A stretch of DNA of 64,000 bases from Pandoraea pneumonica (GCF_902459645.1 NZ_CABPSK010000004.1:1-64000); one strand, 5' to 3'. Shown: positions 8,675 through 19,152, counted from the first letter of the stretch. Notes: generated by a model not told the origin, from the sequence alone. Translations and numbers: made by a program.

Positions 8675-10219
8675 TTACGGCGTCAATTGCGGATTGAGCT
8701 TCTCGGCCTTCGAATACAGCTTGTTGAGCGCCGAGAGGTACGCCTTGGCCGACGCGGCAACGATATCCGGATCGGTGCCCACGCCGTTCACGATACGGCC
8801 GGTCTTCGACAGACGCACGGTCACTTCACCCTGCGACTGCGTGCCCGTCGTAATGGCGTTGACCGAGTACAGCAGTTGCTCGGCACCGCTTTGCACTTGC
8901 GACTCGATGGCATTGAGCACCGCGTCGACCGGGCCGTTGCCCTCGGCTTCGCCCACCAATTCCTTGCCCTGCGCGGTGAACACCACACGTGCGCTCGGGC
9001 GCTCGCCCGTCTCCGAGTGCTGCGCCATCGACACCAGATAGAAGTGCTCGCCACCTTCAGCGGCCGCTTCGTTCGAGACGATCGCCAGAATGTCTTCGTC
9101 GAAGATTTCCGACTTCTGATCGGCCAGTTCCTTGAAGCGGGCGAACGCCGCATTCACGTCCTGCTCCGATTCCATCTCGATGCCCAGCTCTTGCAAGCGT
9201 TGCTTGAACGCATTGCGGCCCGACAGCTTGCCCAGCACGATCTTGTTCGCGGTCCAGCCCACGTCTTCCGCGCGCATGATCTCGTAGGTGTCGCGGGCCT
9301 TCAACACGCCATCCTGGTGAATGCCCGACGCGTGCGCAAAGGCGTTCGCGCCGACGACGGCCTTGTTCGGCTGCACGTTGAAACCGGTAATTTGCGACAC
9401 CAGCTTCGAGGCCGGCACGATTTGCGTCGTGTCGATGCCCAGTTCCAGCCCGAAGTAGTCTTTGCGCGTCTTGAGCGCCATCACCACTTCTTCGAGCGAT
9501 GTATTGCCCGCGCGCTCGCCCAGACCGTTGATCGTGCACTCGATCTGACGCGCACCGCCCAACTGCACACCCGCCAGCGAGTTCGCCACGGCCATGCCCA
9601 AGTCGTTATGGCAGTGCACCGACCAGACAGCCTTGTCCGAGTTCGGCACTCGCTCGCGCAACGTACGCACCAGCTGACCGTAGAGTTCCGGCACACCGTA
9701 GCCGACCGTATCGGCCACGTTGATCGTCGTCGCGCCTTCGTCGATCACGGCTTCGAGCACTCGGCACAGGAAGTCCAGATCCGAGCGGCTGCCGTCTTCC
9801 GGCGAGAACTCGATGTTGTCGGTGAACTGACGCGCAAAGCGCACGGCCAGCTTCGCCTGCTCGAACACCTGATCCGGCGTCATGCGCAGCTTCTTCTCCA
9901 TGTGCAGCGGCGAAGTGGCGATGAACGTGTGGATACGCGAAGAGTTAGCCCCCTTGAGCGCCTCGGCGGCGCGGGCAATATCGCGGTCGTTGGCGCGGGC
10001 CAGCGAGCACACCGTGCTGTCCTTGACGATGCCCGCGATGGCTTTGATCGACTCGAAGTCGCCATTCGAGCTGGCGGCGAAGCCCGCTTCGATGACGTCC
10101 ACGCGCAGACGCTCCAGTTGACGGGCGATACGAATCTTCTCGTCGCGCGTCATCGATGCGCCAGGCGACTGTTCGCCGTCGCGCAAGGTCGTATCGAAAA
10201 TGATCAACTTGTCAGCCAT
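8675..10219 (-). CDS. leuA: 2-isopropylmalate synthase
   Basis: It condenses acetyl-CoA with 2-oxoisovalerate, the first committed step of leucine synthesis. The 514-residue product is the long bacterial form: catalytic TIM barrel starting [18 protein letters not shown], the metal-site motif [15 protein letters not shown], and a C-terminal regulatory domain (from about 390) that binds leucine in the family. AGGAGAAAGTC precedes ATG 10219; the extra upstream codons in frame are not family-like. The substrate comes from IlvBNC, encoded on the same strand at 15.3-18.7 kb. A promoter with a possible leader peptide lies 270 bases upstream. Confidence 0.96.
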   Translation of the reverse strand: MADKLIIFDTTLRDGEQSPGASMTRDEKIRIARQLERLRVDVIEAGFAASSNGDFESIKAIAGIVKDSTVCSLARANDRDIARAAEALKGANSSRIHTFIATSPLHMEKKLRMTPDQVFEQAKLAVRFARQFTDNIEFSPEDGSRSDLDFLCRVLEAVIDEGATTINVADTVGYGVPELYGQLVRTLRERVPNSDKAVWSVHCHNDLGMAVANSLAGVQLGGARQIECTINGLGERAGNTSLEEVVMALKTRKDYFGLELGIDTTQIVPASKLVSQITGFNVQPNKAVVGANAFAHASGIHQDGVLKARDTYEIMRAEDVGWTANKIVLGKLSGRNAFKQRLQELGIEMESEQDVNAAFARFKELADQKSEIFDEDILAIVSNEAAAEGGEHFYLVSMAQHSETGERPSARVVFTAQGKELVGEAEGNGPVDAVLNAIESQVQSGAEQLLYSVNAITTGTQSQGEVTVRLSKTGRIVNGVGTDPDIVAASAKAYLSALNKLYSKAEKLNPQLTP

Positions 10220-10376
10220 GACTTTCTCCTGTGGGGATCTCGTAGAGTTCGGTTTGTTCTTGGTGTCTTGTTGCGGCTTGCCCGTGGGCCGAGTCACTTA
10301 CCGGGTCGGCTTGGGAAGCCTTGCTTTGGGTATCCGCTTTGGAAAGCCTGCGCTCGGGGGCAACGACCGAAGGGGT
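10220..10376 (-). other. leuA leader region
   Basis: Between the putative leader peptide and leuA there are 157 bases. On the minus strand they contain several short complementary blocks (for example CTTTCCAAAG) but no clear hairpin followed by a U-run, so I cannot show a classical attenuator. Confidence 0.4.
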
Positions 10377-10490
10377 TTAGCGCGCGACGCGCACAACCGT
10401 TGTCGGCCCGGCAATCAGCAGGTGGCGCGAGCGGCGTGGCGAAAGCGGTGCGGAAGGGAGGCCCAAAGCCCGGGCGGCGCCTGAAATCAT
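10377..10490 (-). CDS. Putative leuA leader peptide (37 residues)
   Basis: The ATG at 10490 opens a 37-codon frame whose peptide contains RHLLIAG and TTVVRVAR, that is, several Leu, Ile and Val codons, ending 157 bases before leuA. It starts only about seven bases after a good -10 box, so the mRNA may begin at or next to the ATG. Leader peptides rich in the end product control many amino-acid operons; that this one does so is inference, since Leu codons are also common elsewhere in this genome. Confidence 0.4.
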   Translation of the reverse strand: MISGAARALGLPSAPLSPRRSRHLLIAGPTTVVRVAR

Positions 10491-10497
10491 GTGCGCC

Positions 10498-10526
10498 AAT
10501 ATAGTCGCAATCGGGTGATTTCGCAA
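10498..10526 (-). promoter_or_regulatory. Sigma-70 promoter for leuA
   Basis: On the minus strand TTGCGA (10521-10526) and TATATT (10498-10503) are separated by exactly 17 bases. The predicted transcript start is at about 10490-10492, giving a ~270-base leader before leuA. Confidence 0.7.
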
Positions 10527-10711
10527 CGACGCGGGGGGCACCGGAAGCCGCGTAATTCCGGCTCGAAAACCGTAGGCGTCGACACAAACGTTGTAGCCCG
10601 CTGCCAAGGGTTCGGAGAGCATGGCTCGCCCCGCCACGACAGCGCCTGGCTCCCCCTTTCCGGGCGGAATTCGGATAGCGGCGCACGGGGCGCCAACCGA
10701 GAGGACTCTGC

Positions 10712-12538
10712 ATGGGCAATACCACGTCGTTGATGGCAAGCGCGCCGCCCCATTCCATTCATGCGCCTGTGGGAAATGGCGCGTTACTCGCACCCATCGC
10801 ACCGCAACCAGGGCTGGCGAGCGCATTTCAGGGTGCTGGCCCGCAGCGGGCATTGATCGAGACCAAGGCCAAGCCCCTGCCGCGTACTCAGCCCAGTGCC
10901 GCGGCGCGAGGTAACAAACCGCACAACGTCAGTAAAAGACGCGTGCCGCCAGCGATGAACCCGCCGATTGACGCGCCAGCCTCTCCTCTCTCACGAGACG
11001 ACGTGCGAGTCGAGTGGATCGGCGGCAACGTGAGCATCAACCGAAACTATTCCGCATCGAAGGTATTGCGAATCCTGGGTAGCAGCCGCCGCCCATTCGC
11101 CTCGCTCGCGGAAGTTGCCGACGATTTGCATTTTGCCGCCCACGGGAAGGGCCTGCCTTCGCGACAGAAGAAAATGGCGGACATCGCCGGACAGTGGGTC
11201 GACGTCGCGACATCGTTACATCCGCGCATCATGCTCTCGCGCAATTTGGCGGGCGGGATGGCGTCGTTGGCCGACATGCTGGACGGAAAGCCATTCACGG
11301 CCGAGCAGACCAACGCAGCGCTACTCGCCCTTGATTTGCGAGCCATTGGCAGGCCGTCGCGCGTCGAGGCGTCGGCCGATCTTGCACCCCTGCGCGAACC
11401 AGCGTCGGTGCCCGAGCCGCCCGTGCCGCCGGACCTGCGGCAAGGTGCGTTGCCCACCGAAACGCGCCCGATCATCGATGAGCATTGGCTCCGCGAGCAT
11501 GTCGCGACACCCACCGAATCGCTGCCAGCACCCAACGCCGAGGGGCTGATTCACCATGGCGGGAAAACATGGATAAAAGGCGACGGCGGCTATTACCAGG
11601 TGCATCGCAGCGCTCGGAACGGATGGTCCGTCTATACCCGCGGCGGGCTGCACGACGTGCCGGTGCAATTCGAACCGGCAACGGCACAGTGGCGGGCGTA
11701 CCCCAAATTGAGCCTCAATGGCGGCGGCGGCGCCACGAGCAAGCAAATGCGGGCGGCTCCCCCGCCATCGGACAGGCGAGCGTCAAACGAGCCCGCGTCG
11801 GACGGGCCTGCATCGGGCAGGACGGCGTCGAACAGGCTGGCACCGCCCGCCAGCGAACTGATGCCGAAGGACAGCATGGATGGGTTCCGAATCGTCACGT
11901 CGTCCTTTCCGTTGCTGGCGGCCAGACCGCAGCTGGCCGGCAGAATAAGACGGGCGTTTCGCAACCTCGGCAAACTGTCCCTGCTCCGCAGCAATCGGCC
12001 CGATCGACGACATATGACCGACTATTCGATTTTCGAGGCGCGCAACAGCATCGTCGAAGAACTCGAATCCTCCGGGCGCACCTCAAGCCTCGAAAGCCGT
12101 CAGGAAAGCGCCGCCAGGATCACGACCAACTACTACGAAGCACACCGGGGCTCGGAAGCCTACTGCCAAGAAAACTCCGAGATACTGTTTCAATATCTGC
12201 TTGACGAAGGAGTCTCGCGCAAACGATTGTCCATGATCACGTTCACAGACAGTGACAGCGGCCATGTGGCAGTCCTCTATACCAAACACATATCGGCCTT
12301 CAAAGGCATGATCAGCGAGGACAAGCAGGCGTTCCTGTCGGAAGCGGATTTTGCCAATACCGTGTTCGAGCGTCGTGAGACCACGTTGTTGCTCAACCCC
12401 TGGGGGCGCGCGAAATTGCTCGGGTTTCAACACGCGGAAACACCGCAAGACGTTCTGAATACGATCGATATGGCCACCGGGGAAGCGGGCATCCTCTCCC
12501 GGTTCGGGTATCGCGTGAGGGCCACCCATCCAAAGTAA
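10712..12538 (+). CDS. Candidate secreted effector/toxin with papain-like C-terminus
   Basis: A 608-residue protein I do not recognise as a named family. The first ~90 residues are Pro/Ser/Ala-rich with no Sec signal, as in type III effectors. Around 281-335 lies a compact repeat-like module (GGYYQVHRSARNGWSVYTRG), reminiscent of short Trp/Tyr-rich modules in large bacterial toxins. A low-complexity SDRRASNEPASDGPASG linker follows near 350-375. The C-terminal domain has Cys485 (AYCQENSEILFQYL), His518 (SGHVAVLY) and Asn562 (LLLNPWGR), the order of a Cys-His-Asn/Asp thiol protease, deamidase or transglutaminase triad. GAGAGGA precedes the ATG. It stands alone between leuA and lysM, with no secretion genes nearby. 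Confidence 0.55.
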   Translation: MGNTTSLMASAPPHSIHAPVGNGALLAPIAPQPGLASAFQGAGPQRALIETKAKPLPRTQPSAAARGNKPHNVSKRRVPPAMNPPIDAPASPLSRDDVRVEWIGGNVSINRNYSASKVLRILGSSRRPFASLAEVADDLHFAAHGKGLPSRQKKMADIAGQWVDVATSLHPRIMLSRNLAGGMASLADMLDGKPFTAEQTNAALLALDLRAIGRPSRVEASADLAPLREPASVPEPPVPPDLRQGALPTETRPIIDEHWLREHVATPTESLPAPNAEGLIHHGGKTWIKGDGGYYQVHRSARNGWSVYTRGGLHDVPVQFEPATAQWRAYPKLSLNGGGGATSKQMRAAPPPSDRRASNEPASDGPASGRTASNRLAPPASELMPKDSMDGFRIVTSSFPLLAARPQLAGRIRRAFRNLGKLSLLRSNRPDRRHMTDYSIFEARNSIVEELESSGRTSSLESRQESAARITTNYYEAHRGSEAYCQENSEILFQYLLDEGVSRKRLSMITFTDSDSGHVAVLYTKHISAFKGMISEDKQAFLSEADFANTVFERRETTLLLNPWGRAKLLGFQHAETPQDVLNTIDMATGEAGILSRFGYRVRATHPK

Positions 12539-12555
12539 TCGGCCGCATGCAAAGA

Positions 12556-12593
12556 AAAACGCGGGACGAATCAGAGAGATTCGCCCCGCGTTT
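12556..12593. terminator. Bidirectional terminator
   Basis: AAACGCGGGACGAAT and ATTCGCCCCGCGTTT form a 15-pair stem with one A-C mismatch and a seven-base loop, flanked by A-runs on the left and T-runs on the right. It lies between the convergent effector and LysM genes and can serve both. Confidence 0.8.
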
Positions 12594-12654
12594 GTGCGCT
12601 CAGCGCCGCTAATGCCGCTCAACCCGACCCTTCAGCACCAGGCACGTCGGCACA

Positions 12655-13140
12655 TCAAGCCGGTGGAATGCGCAGCACCTGCCCCGGGTAGATTTTGTCC
12701 GGGCTGGTGAGCATCGGCTGGTTGGCTTCGAAGATGGCGTTGTACTTATTGGCATTGCCATAAACCTCCTTCGCAATGGCCGACAGCGTGTCACCCGACT
12801 TCACCGTGTGATAGGTCGCCTCGGCCGAGGCCGTCGACACGGACATCTTGTCGTCGACCTGCGCCACGCCCTTCACGTTGCCGCAGCACAGCAGAATCTT
12901 TTCCTTGGTCGCCTGATCCGGCGCCACGCCGAACACTGTCACCGTGCGCGACGCGCCGTCGAACGTCACGGTCAGCCCGGTCGCGTCCAGATTCTGCGTT
13001 TTGATGTAGTTCTCGATGGCCTCGGCGGCCGTACGGTTCGCGGCGTCCGCATCGGGGCCCGGCGGCGGCGGTTCAGCGGCTTCTGCCTTGCTGCCCAACA
13101 ACGCCTGACCGGCTTCTTTCACGAAGTCCAGAATGCCCAT
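12655..13140 (-). CDS. lysM: BON-LysM protein (YgaU/Kbp-like)
   Basis: A 161-residue protein with an N-terminal MGILDFVKEAGQALLG, a BON domain at about 40-100 (AIENYIKTQNLDATGLTVTF...GVAQVDDKM) and a C-terminal LysM domain (YHTVKSGDTLSAIAKEVYGN...PDKIYPGQVLRIP). This is the layout of E. coli Kbp (YgaU), a cytoplasmic K+-binding protein. No signal peptide is seen. AGGAGAAATC precedes ATG 13140; the in-frame extension upstream (over 200 codons) is non-coding in character. It is convergent with the effector gene and downstream of pssA. Confidence 0.85.
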   Translation of the reverse strand: MGILDFVKEAGQALLGSKAEAAEPPPPGPDADAANRTAAEAIENYIKTQNLDATGLTVTFDGASRTVTVFGVAPDQATKEKILLCCGNVKGVAQVDDKMSVSTASAEATYHTVKSGDTLSAIAKEVYGNANKYNAIFEANQPMLTSPDKIYPGQVLRIPPA

Positions 13141-13337
13141 GATTTCTCCTTCGTCACGTAGAACAACGGAAACGGCGCCGGGACCGGCCTGCTTCACCAC
13201 GGCACACCCGCGCCGACGGGGGGGTACTTCGGAGCCTGCAACCGCAAGACTACAGCATCGCGGCACAGGGTCACCTGACAACACTGACAGGTGGATGTGA
13301 CAAGGGGCGTACCGAGACGCCCCTTGTGTTGACCTGA

Positions 13338-14216
13338 TTACTCGTCCACTTCGCCGAAAATCCGTTGCCGACGGCCTTTCACGAAGCGAATTGCCCACAG
13401 CACGTAGCCCGAAATGCTGTACAGGCAGAACATGCCGAAAAGCACCAGCGGCGGGTCGGACGACACGAGAATGAAGCCGACCATGAACAGCAGCACCACG
13501 CCGAACGACACGCGCTGACGCACATCGAGCGCTTTGCCGCTGTAGAACGGCGCGTTCGAGACCATCGACATCCCGGCGTAGATCGTCAGCCCGAAAGCCA
13601 CCCAAGGCATCCAAAACACGTTCACCGGCAGCTTGTTGTCGATCGTGATCCAGACGAACCCGGCAATGAGCGCCGCCGCCGCCGGGCTGGCCAGCCCTTG
13701 GAAGAATCGCTTGTCGACCACGCCGATGTTCGTATTGAAGCGCGCCAGACGCAACGCCGCGCCTGCCACATAAACAAACGCCGCAAGCCAGCCCCACTTG
13801 CCGATTTCGTGAAGAATCCACTCGTACATGACCAGCGCCGGCGCCACGCCGAACGACGTCATGTCGGAAAGCGAATCGTATTGCTCGCCAAACGCGCTCT
13901 GCGTATTGGTCATGCGGGCGACGCGCCCGTCCATGCCGTCGAGCACCATGGCGAAGAAAATGGCGATGGCCGCCTGCTCGAAGCGGTCGTTCATGGCCTG
14001 CACGATGGCAAAGAAGCCACAGAACAGCGCCGCCGTCGTAAAGGCGTTGGGCAGCAGGTAAATACCGCGGCTGCGCGGGCGAACCGGCAGCTCGTCTTCG
14101 GCGGCGTGTTCGTGTTCTTCGTTCATCGATGGGTCTGCGGAAGCGTTTTTGTGACGGCCGAACGGTGAAAGGTGTCGGACATTGTTGCGCAAGCGGCCGC
14201 GATGGTTTTCCGGCAT
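13338..14216 (-). CDS. pssA: CDP-diacylglycerol-serine O-phosphatidyltransferase
   Basis: It makes phosphatidylserine from CDP-diacylglycerol and serine in the inner membrane. The 292-residue product carries the CDP-alcohol phosphotransferase motif DG-x2-AR-x8-G-x3-D-x3-D at Asp96-Asp118 and about seven hydrophobic helices. The start at 14216 is decided by AAGGAGGT six bases upstream; this gives a ~45-residue hydrophilic tail before the first helix. A second Met (MNEEHEH, 14126) is possible. Psd, which decarboxylates the product, is encoded just upstream on the same strand. Confidence 0.92.
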   Translation of the reverse strand: MPENHRGRLRNNVRHLSPFGRHKNASADPSMNEEHEHAAEDELPVRPRSRGIYLLPNAFTTAALFCGFFAIVQAMNDRFEQAAIAIFFAMVLDGMDGRVARMTNTQSAFGEQYDSLSDMTSFGVAPALVMYEWILHEIGKWGWLAAFVYVAGAALRLARFNTNIGVVDKRFFQGLASPAAAALIAGFVWITIDNKLPVNVFWMPWVAFGLTIYAGMSMVSNAPFYSGKALDVRQRVSFGVVLLFMVGFILVSSDPPLVLFGMFCLYSISGYVLWAIRFVKGRRQRIFGEVDE

Positions 14217-14399
14217 CTGAACCTCCTTGACGATGCGTGGTGCTGCGGGCCGAGCCCGCGACGGATCACCGCTATTGGAACGCAAGAAGCGAAAGCAGTT
14301 GCAGACCGCGGCACCGTGACGCACAACATTTGGCAACTTTCATGCACAACGTTGCTTGGCGCCACCGCGCGCGGCCTGACTTGGGTCAAGCCGTGCCGA

Positions 14400-15035
14400 T
14401 TACAGATCGGCGAGGATCGTCGTGGTCGCCGACACCTTTTCGCCGATGGTCACGCGCGGACGCGAGCCCAGCGGCAGGTACACGTCGACACGCGAACCGA
14501 AACGGATGAAGCCATAACGCTGACCGCGCGTGAGCGTCTCGCCCGGCTTCACGTAGCACAGAATACGGCGCGCGATGAGGCCCGCGACCTGCACGCTCGT
14601 GACGATCTGACCGCCCACGTCGATCACCAGCGCATTGCGCTCGTTCTCCAGCGATGCTTTGTCGAGATCGGCGTTGAAGAAACGACCCGGGAAATATTCC
14701 ACCTTGGTCACCGTGCCGTCAACAGGGGCACGATTCGAGTGAACATTGAAAACGTTCATGAAAACGCTGATCTTGAGCGCTTCACGGCCTGCATAGGGGT
14801 CCTGCGTGGTTTCGATGGCGACGATGCGGCCGTCGGCCGGCGAGAGCACGGCGCCTGCCTGTTGCGGCACCTGACGCGGCGGATCGCGGAAGAATTGCAG
14901 CACGAACAGGGCGATCACCCAGAACGGCGCGGCCCACAACACGCCTGCCAGAAAGTGCACGACAAGCGCGACGGCGACGGCAATGCCCAGGAAGGGCCAG
15001 CCCTCGCGGGCGATGATCGGGTGAGGATAATTCAT
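14400..15035 (-). CDS. psd: Phosphatidylserine decarboxylase proenzyme, short type
   Basis: It converts phosphatidylserine to phosphatidylethanolamine. The 211-residue form is the short, PSD-A type: two N-terminal hydrophobic helices ([19 protein letters not shown]), SPADGRIV, the heart motif [16 protein letters not shown], and the self-cleavage site Gly-Ser at FGSR (Ser about 181) that yields the pyruvoyl cofactor. GTGAGGATAATTC precedes no perfect start signal on the minus strand, so ATG 15035 rests on family length. It lies between ilvC and pssA on the same strand. Confidence 0.93.
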   Translation of the reverse strand: MNYPHPIIAREGWPFLGIAVAVALVVHFLAGVLWAAPFWVIALFVLQFFRDPPRQVPQQAGAVLSPADGRIVAIETTQDPYAGREALKISVFMNVFNVHSNRAPVDGTVTKVEYFPGRFFNADLDKASLENERNALVIDVGGQIVTSVQVAGLIARRILCYVKPGETLTRGQRYGFIRFGSRVDVYLPLGSRPRVTIGEKVSATTTILADL

Positions 15036-15171
15036 GCGATTGACTCGCGTCCTTGGGAAAACGGTTGAGTGAGCGGGTCGGCCTGCTTCGGGCCAAACCG
15101 TGGCGTGGCGGCATTGTAGCAATGCGCGCGCCGTGACGACACTTTTTCGCCATCTGACATGCCGGCGTCAC

Positions 15172-15232
15172 AAAAAAAGCCGCCCGCCGAACCGCGGCGA
15201 AAGCCACGGCGGGGCGGACGGCTAGTACTGCT
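15172..15232 (-). terminator. Terminator after ilvC
   Basis: On the minus strand a GC-rich region able to form imperfect stems (GCCGTCCGCCCCG with CGGCGGGCGGC) is followed directly by TTTTTTTG. It starts about 27 bases past the ilvC stop and so probably separates ilvBNC from psd-pssA. Confidence 0.7.
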
Positions 15233-15258
15233 TTGAACTGCGGCGACTGACGTCGTGC

Positions 15259-16302
<1,044 letters not shown>

Positions 16303-16354
16303 TTAACTGAAATCAGAATGGATCGAAATCCGCTTACCGTGTTGGCGTTACCGC

Positions 16355-16846
16355 TCAAACCTTCAGGATGCGCTCACCGCGACCGATGCCCGAGCCGCCG
16401 GTACGCACCGTCTCGAGAATCGCCGTGCGATCGAGCCCTTCGATGAACGCGTCGAGTTTCGACGAGTTGCCCGTGAGTTCGATCGTGTAGGTCTTTTCAG
16501 TAACGTCAATGATGCGGCCGCGGAAAATATCCGACATCCGCTTCATCTCCTCGCGCTCCTTACCGACCGCACGCACCTTGATGAGCATCAGCTCACGTTC
16601 GATATGCGCGCCTTCGGTCAGATCGACCACCTTCACCACTTCGATCAGCCGGTTCAGGTGTTTCGTGATCTGTTCGATGACATCGTCAGAGCCCGTCGTG
16701 ACCACCGTCATGCGCGAGAGCGAACGATCTTCGGTCGGCGCGACGGTCAAGGTCTCGATATTGTAGCCACGTGCGGAGAACAGCCCGACCACGCGCGACA
16801 GCGCGCCCGGCTCGTTCTCGAGCAAAACAGAAATAATGTGCCTCAT
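16355..16846 (-). CDS. ilvN: Acetolactate synthase small (regulatory) subunit
   Basis: This subunit stimulates the catalytic subunit and confers valine feedback inhibition. The 163-residue product opens with the ACT domain MRHIISVLLENEPGALSRVVGLFSARG (split here only by its own length) and ends with the second regulatory domain (TYTIELTGNSSKLDAFI). The start is ATG 16846; a frame seven codons longer exists but the family begins at MRHI. It lies between ilvB and ilvC. It is called ilvH in some annotations. Confidence 0.95.
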   Translation of the reverse strand: MRHIISVLLENEPGALSRVVGLFSARGYNIETLTVAPTEDRSLSRMTVVTTGSDDVIEQITKHLNRLIEVVKVVDLTEGAHIERELMLIKVRAVGKEREEMKRMSDIFRGRIIDVTEKTYTIELTGNSSKLDAFIEGLDRTAILETVRTGGSGIGRGERILKV

Positions 16847-16936
16847 GGTGTATCCCGGATTGTCCAATTTTGTGGGTTCGCCGCGCCCGTGCCTCGGCCT
16901 CAGTTAGCCAGTTGCACTGCGGCGCACCGCGCCTTG

Positions 16937-18706
16937 TTACAGATCTTCCGAACCAAGCAGCATCTCGCTGATGCCCTTGCCCGCCTGGACCATCGGCCAG
17001 ACGTTCTCGGTGGGATCCGTTTGGAAATCCATGAATACCGTACGATCCTTGAGCGCAAGCGCCTCGCGCAGTGCCGGCTCGACGTCCGACGACTTCTCGA
17101 TGCGCATGCCCACATGACCGTACGCCTCGGCGAGCTTCACGAAGTCAGGCAGCGCGTCCATATACGAACTGGAGTAACGCTTGCTGTATTCGATCTGCTG
17201 CCACTGGCGAACCATGCCCAGATAGCGGTTGTTCAACGACAGAATCTTGATCGGCGTGCGGTATTGCAGGCACGTCGAGAGCTCCTGAATGCACATCTGG
17301 ATCGAGCCTTCGCCGGTAATACAGGCGACTTCAGCATCCGGATGCGCCATCTTCACGCCCATGGCTGCCGGCAGGCCGAAGCCCATCGTGCCCAGACCAC
17401 CGGAGTTGATCCAGCGGCGCGGCTTGTTGAAGCGGTAATACTGCGCTGCCCACATCTGGTGCTGACCGACGTCCGAGCACACGAAGGCTTCGCCATCGGT
17501 GAGCTTCCAGTACGTCTCCACCACGTGCTGCGGCTTGATGATTTCGCTCTTGCGATCGAACGCGAGGCAATCGCGCGAACGCCATTCCTCGATCTGCTTC
17601 CACCAATCGGCCAGCGCCGCGGTGTCCGGACCGTGTTCGGCCGTTTGCAGGTTCTCGATCATTTCGCGCAACACTTCCTTCACGTCGCCGACGATCGGAA
17701 TGTCGACCTTCACGCGCTTGGAAATCGACGACGGGTCGATATCCACGTGAATGATCTTGCGGGCGGTCGAGGAGAAGTGTTCCGGGTTACCGATCACGCG
17801 GTCGTCAAAGCGTGCACCGATGGCGATGAGCACGTCGCAGTGCTGCATGGCCATGTTGGCTTCGTACGTGCCGTGCATGCCCAGCATGCCGAGGAACTTG
17901 GGATCGCTCGCGCGATACCCGCCCAGGCCCATGAGCGTGTTGGTCACCGGATAGCCGAGCAAGTCGCAGAACTGGTTCAGTTCCTTCGATGCATCGGCCA
18001 AGATGATGCCGCCGCCGGTATAGATATAGGGACGCTTGGCCGAGAGCAGCAGGCTCATCGCCTTGCGGATCTGACCCGAGTGGCCCTTCGTGACCGGGTT
18101 GTACGAGCGCAGCGACACCGACTTCGGATATTCGAAGCGGGCGCGCGCTTTGGACACGTCCTTCGGAATATCGATCAGCACCGGGCCGGGACGGCCGGTC
18201 TTGGCGATGTAGAAGGCTTTCTTGATGGTGGCGGCGAGATCGCGCACGTCCTTCACGAGGAAGTTGTGCTTGACGCACGGACGGGTAATACCGACCGTGT
18301 CGCATTCCTGGAAGGCGTCCAGACCGATAGCGGCCGTGGGCACCTGCCCGGTAATAATCACGAGCGGGATCGAATCCATGTACGCCGTGGCGATACCGGT
18401 GACCGCATTGGTCACGCCGGGGCCAGACGTCACGAGGCACACGCCGACTTTGTCGGTGGAACGCGAATAAGCGTCGGCCGCATGCACGGCAGCTTGCTCA
18501 TGGCGAACCAGGATGTGCTGGATCTTGTCCTGCTTGTAGAGTTCGTCGTAGATGTAGAGAACCGAACCGCCGGGATAACCCCACAGATGTTCGACCCCTT
18601 CTTCCTGAAGCGAGCGCACGAGAATCTCGGCGCCAATCATGTCTTCGGAAGTGTTTTGATGGCGAGTAGCTTCCGCCTCGGAGAATTCCGCGCTTGGCAT
18701 GTTCAT
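16937..18706 (-). CDS. ilvB: Acetolactate synthase large (catalytic) subunit
   Basis: A thiamin-diphosphate enzyme joining two pyruvates, or pyruvate and 2-oxobutyrate. The 589-residue product has the three usual domains: N-terminal Pyr domain (GYPGGSVLYIYDEL, catalytic Glu in RHEQAAVHAADAYSR), the central FAD domain, and a C-terminal PP domain with GEGSIQMCIQELSTCLQY, where GEG replaces the more common GDG as is usual in this group. I start at ATG 18706 (GAAAGGTCGACA before it). The frame stays open for 43 more codons up to a GTG at 18835, see findings. It is called ilvI in some annotations. Confidence 0.95.
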   Translation of the reverse strand: MNMPSAEFSEAEATRHQNTSEDMIGAEILVRSLQEEGVEHLWGYPGGSVLYIYDELYKQDKIQHILVRHEQAAVHAADAYSRSTDKVGVCLVTSGPGVTNAVTGIATAYMDSIPLVIITGQVPTAAIGLDAFQECDTVGITRPCVKHNFLVKDVRDLAATIKKAFYIAKTGRPGPVLIDIPKDVSKARARFEYPKSVSLRSYNPVTKGHSGQIRKAMSLLLSAKRPYIYTGGGIILADASKELNQFCDLLGYPVTNTLMGLGGYRASDPKFLGMLGMHGTYEANMAMQHCDVLIAIGARFDDRVIGNPEHFSSTARKIIHVDIDPSSISKRVKVDIPIVGDVKEVLREMIENLQTAEHGPDTAALADWWKQIEEWRSRDCLAFDRKSEIIKPQHVVETYWKLTDGEAFVCSDVGQHQMWAAQYYRFNKPRRWINSGGLGTMGFGLPAAMGVKMAHPDAEVACITGEGSIQMCIQELSTCLQYRTPIKILSLNNRYLGMVRQWQQIEYSKRYSSSYMDALPDFVKLAEAYGHVGMRIEKSSDVEPALREALALKDRTVFMDFQTDPTENVWPMVQAGKGISEMLLGSEDL

Positions 18707-19152
18707 TGTCGACCTTTCAAAGTTTCGGCAAAAATTTTGATCGGGTGCTCTCCCCGCGAACTTGTGGTTCGGGCTCAAGCTGCGCGTCTGAATGATGGAC
18801 ACACCTTTTAAGCGTGCCGATATTGAGACAATCACAGATATTGCGAACTGGCAACGTTACCGGTTTGCAGCAAAATGGTCAAGCAGGTTTATGCATTTGC
18901 AGCATGATTGCGAAGTCCGCTTCGCAAGATTCCCACACCGTGCGCGAAAGCGCCCCATGCTGGTGCACAATCTTTCCACGATAGGAAGCCAAGACAAACC
19001 CGCCTGTCGCAATCGAGCAAACACGGTGAAAAGCGGTTACATGGGCGCGCGTTTTTGGTAGCATCCGCTCCGACTACGCGATCTTTACGTAATCTTTACG
19101 CTTACACGGCATTTCAAAGGCGCAGCGGGCAACGCTGCGTGCACCCCACCGG
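18707..19152. other. Divergent intergenic region between ilvB and a sigma gene
   Basis: This 446-base gap holds the ilvB promoter (18854-18882) and a ~140-base ilvB leader. To the right there must be a promoter for the sigma gene at 19153, but I see no strong -35/-10 pair. No separate gene is supported. Confidence 0.5.
18854..18882 (-). promoter_or_regulatory. Sigma-70 promoter for ilvBNC
   Basis: On the minus strand TTGACC (18877-18882) and TAACGT (18854-18859) are 17 bases apart. The predicted transcript starts near 18847 and has a leader of about 140 bases before ilvB. Confidence 0.65.

Noticed and set aside
8621-10504. A 627-codon open frame opposite leuA
   Set aside because: Same reason: antisense shadow of leuA with biased composition.
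12655-13821. A 388-codon version of the LysM gene
   Set aside because: The upstream 227 codons cross the pssA end and are not BON/LysM-like; AGGAGA before ATG 13140 fixes the start.
16604-18811. A 735-codon open frame opposite ilvB and ilvN
   Set aside because: Antisense shadow; it crosses two real genes and their spacer and has no recognisable domain.
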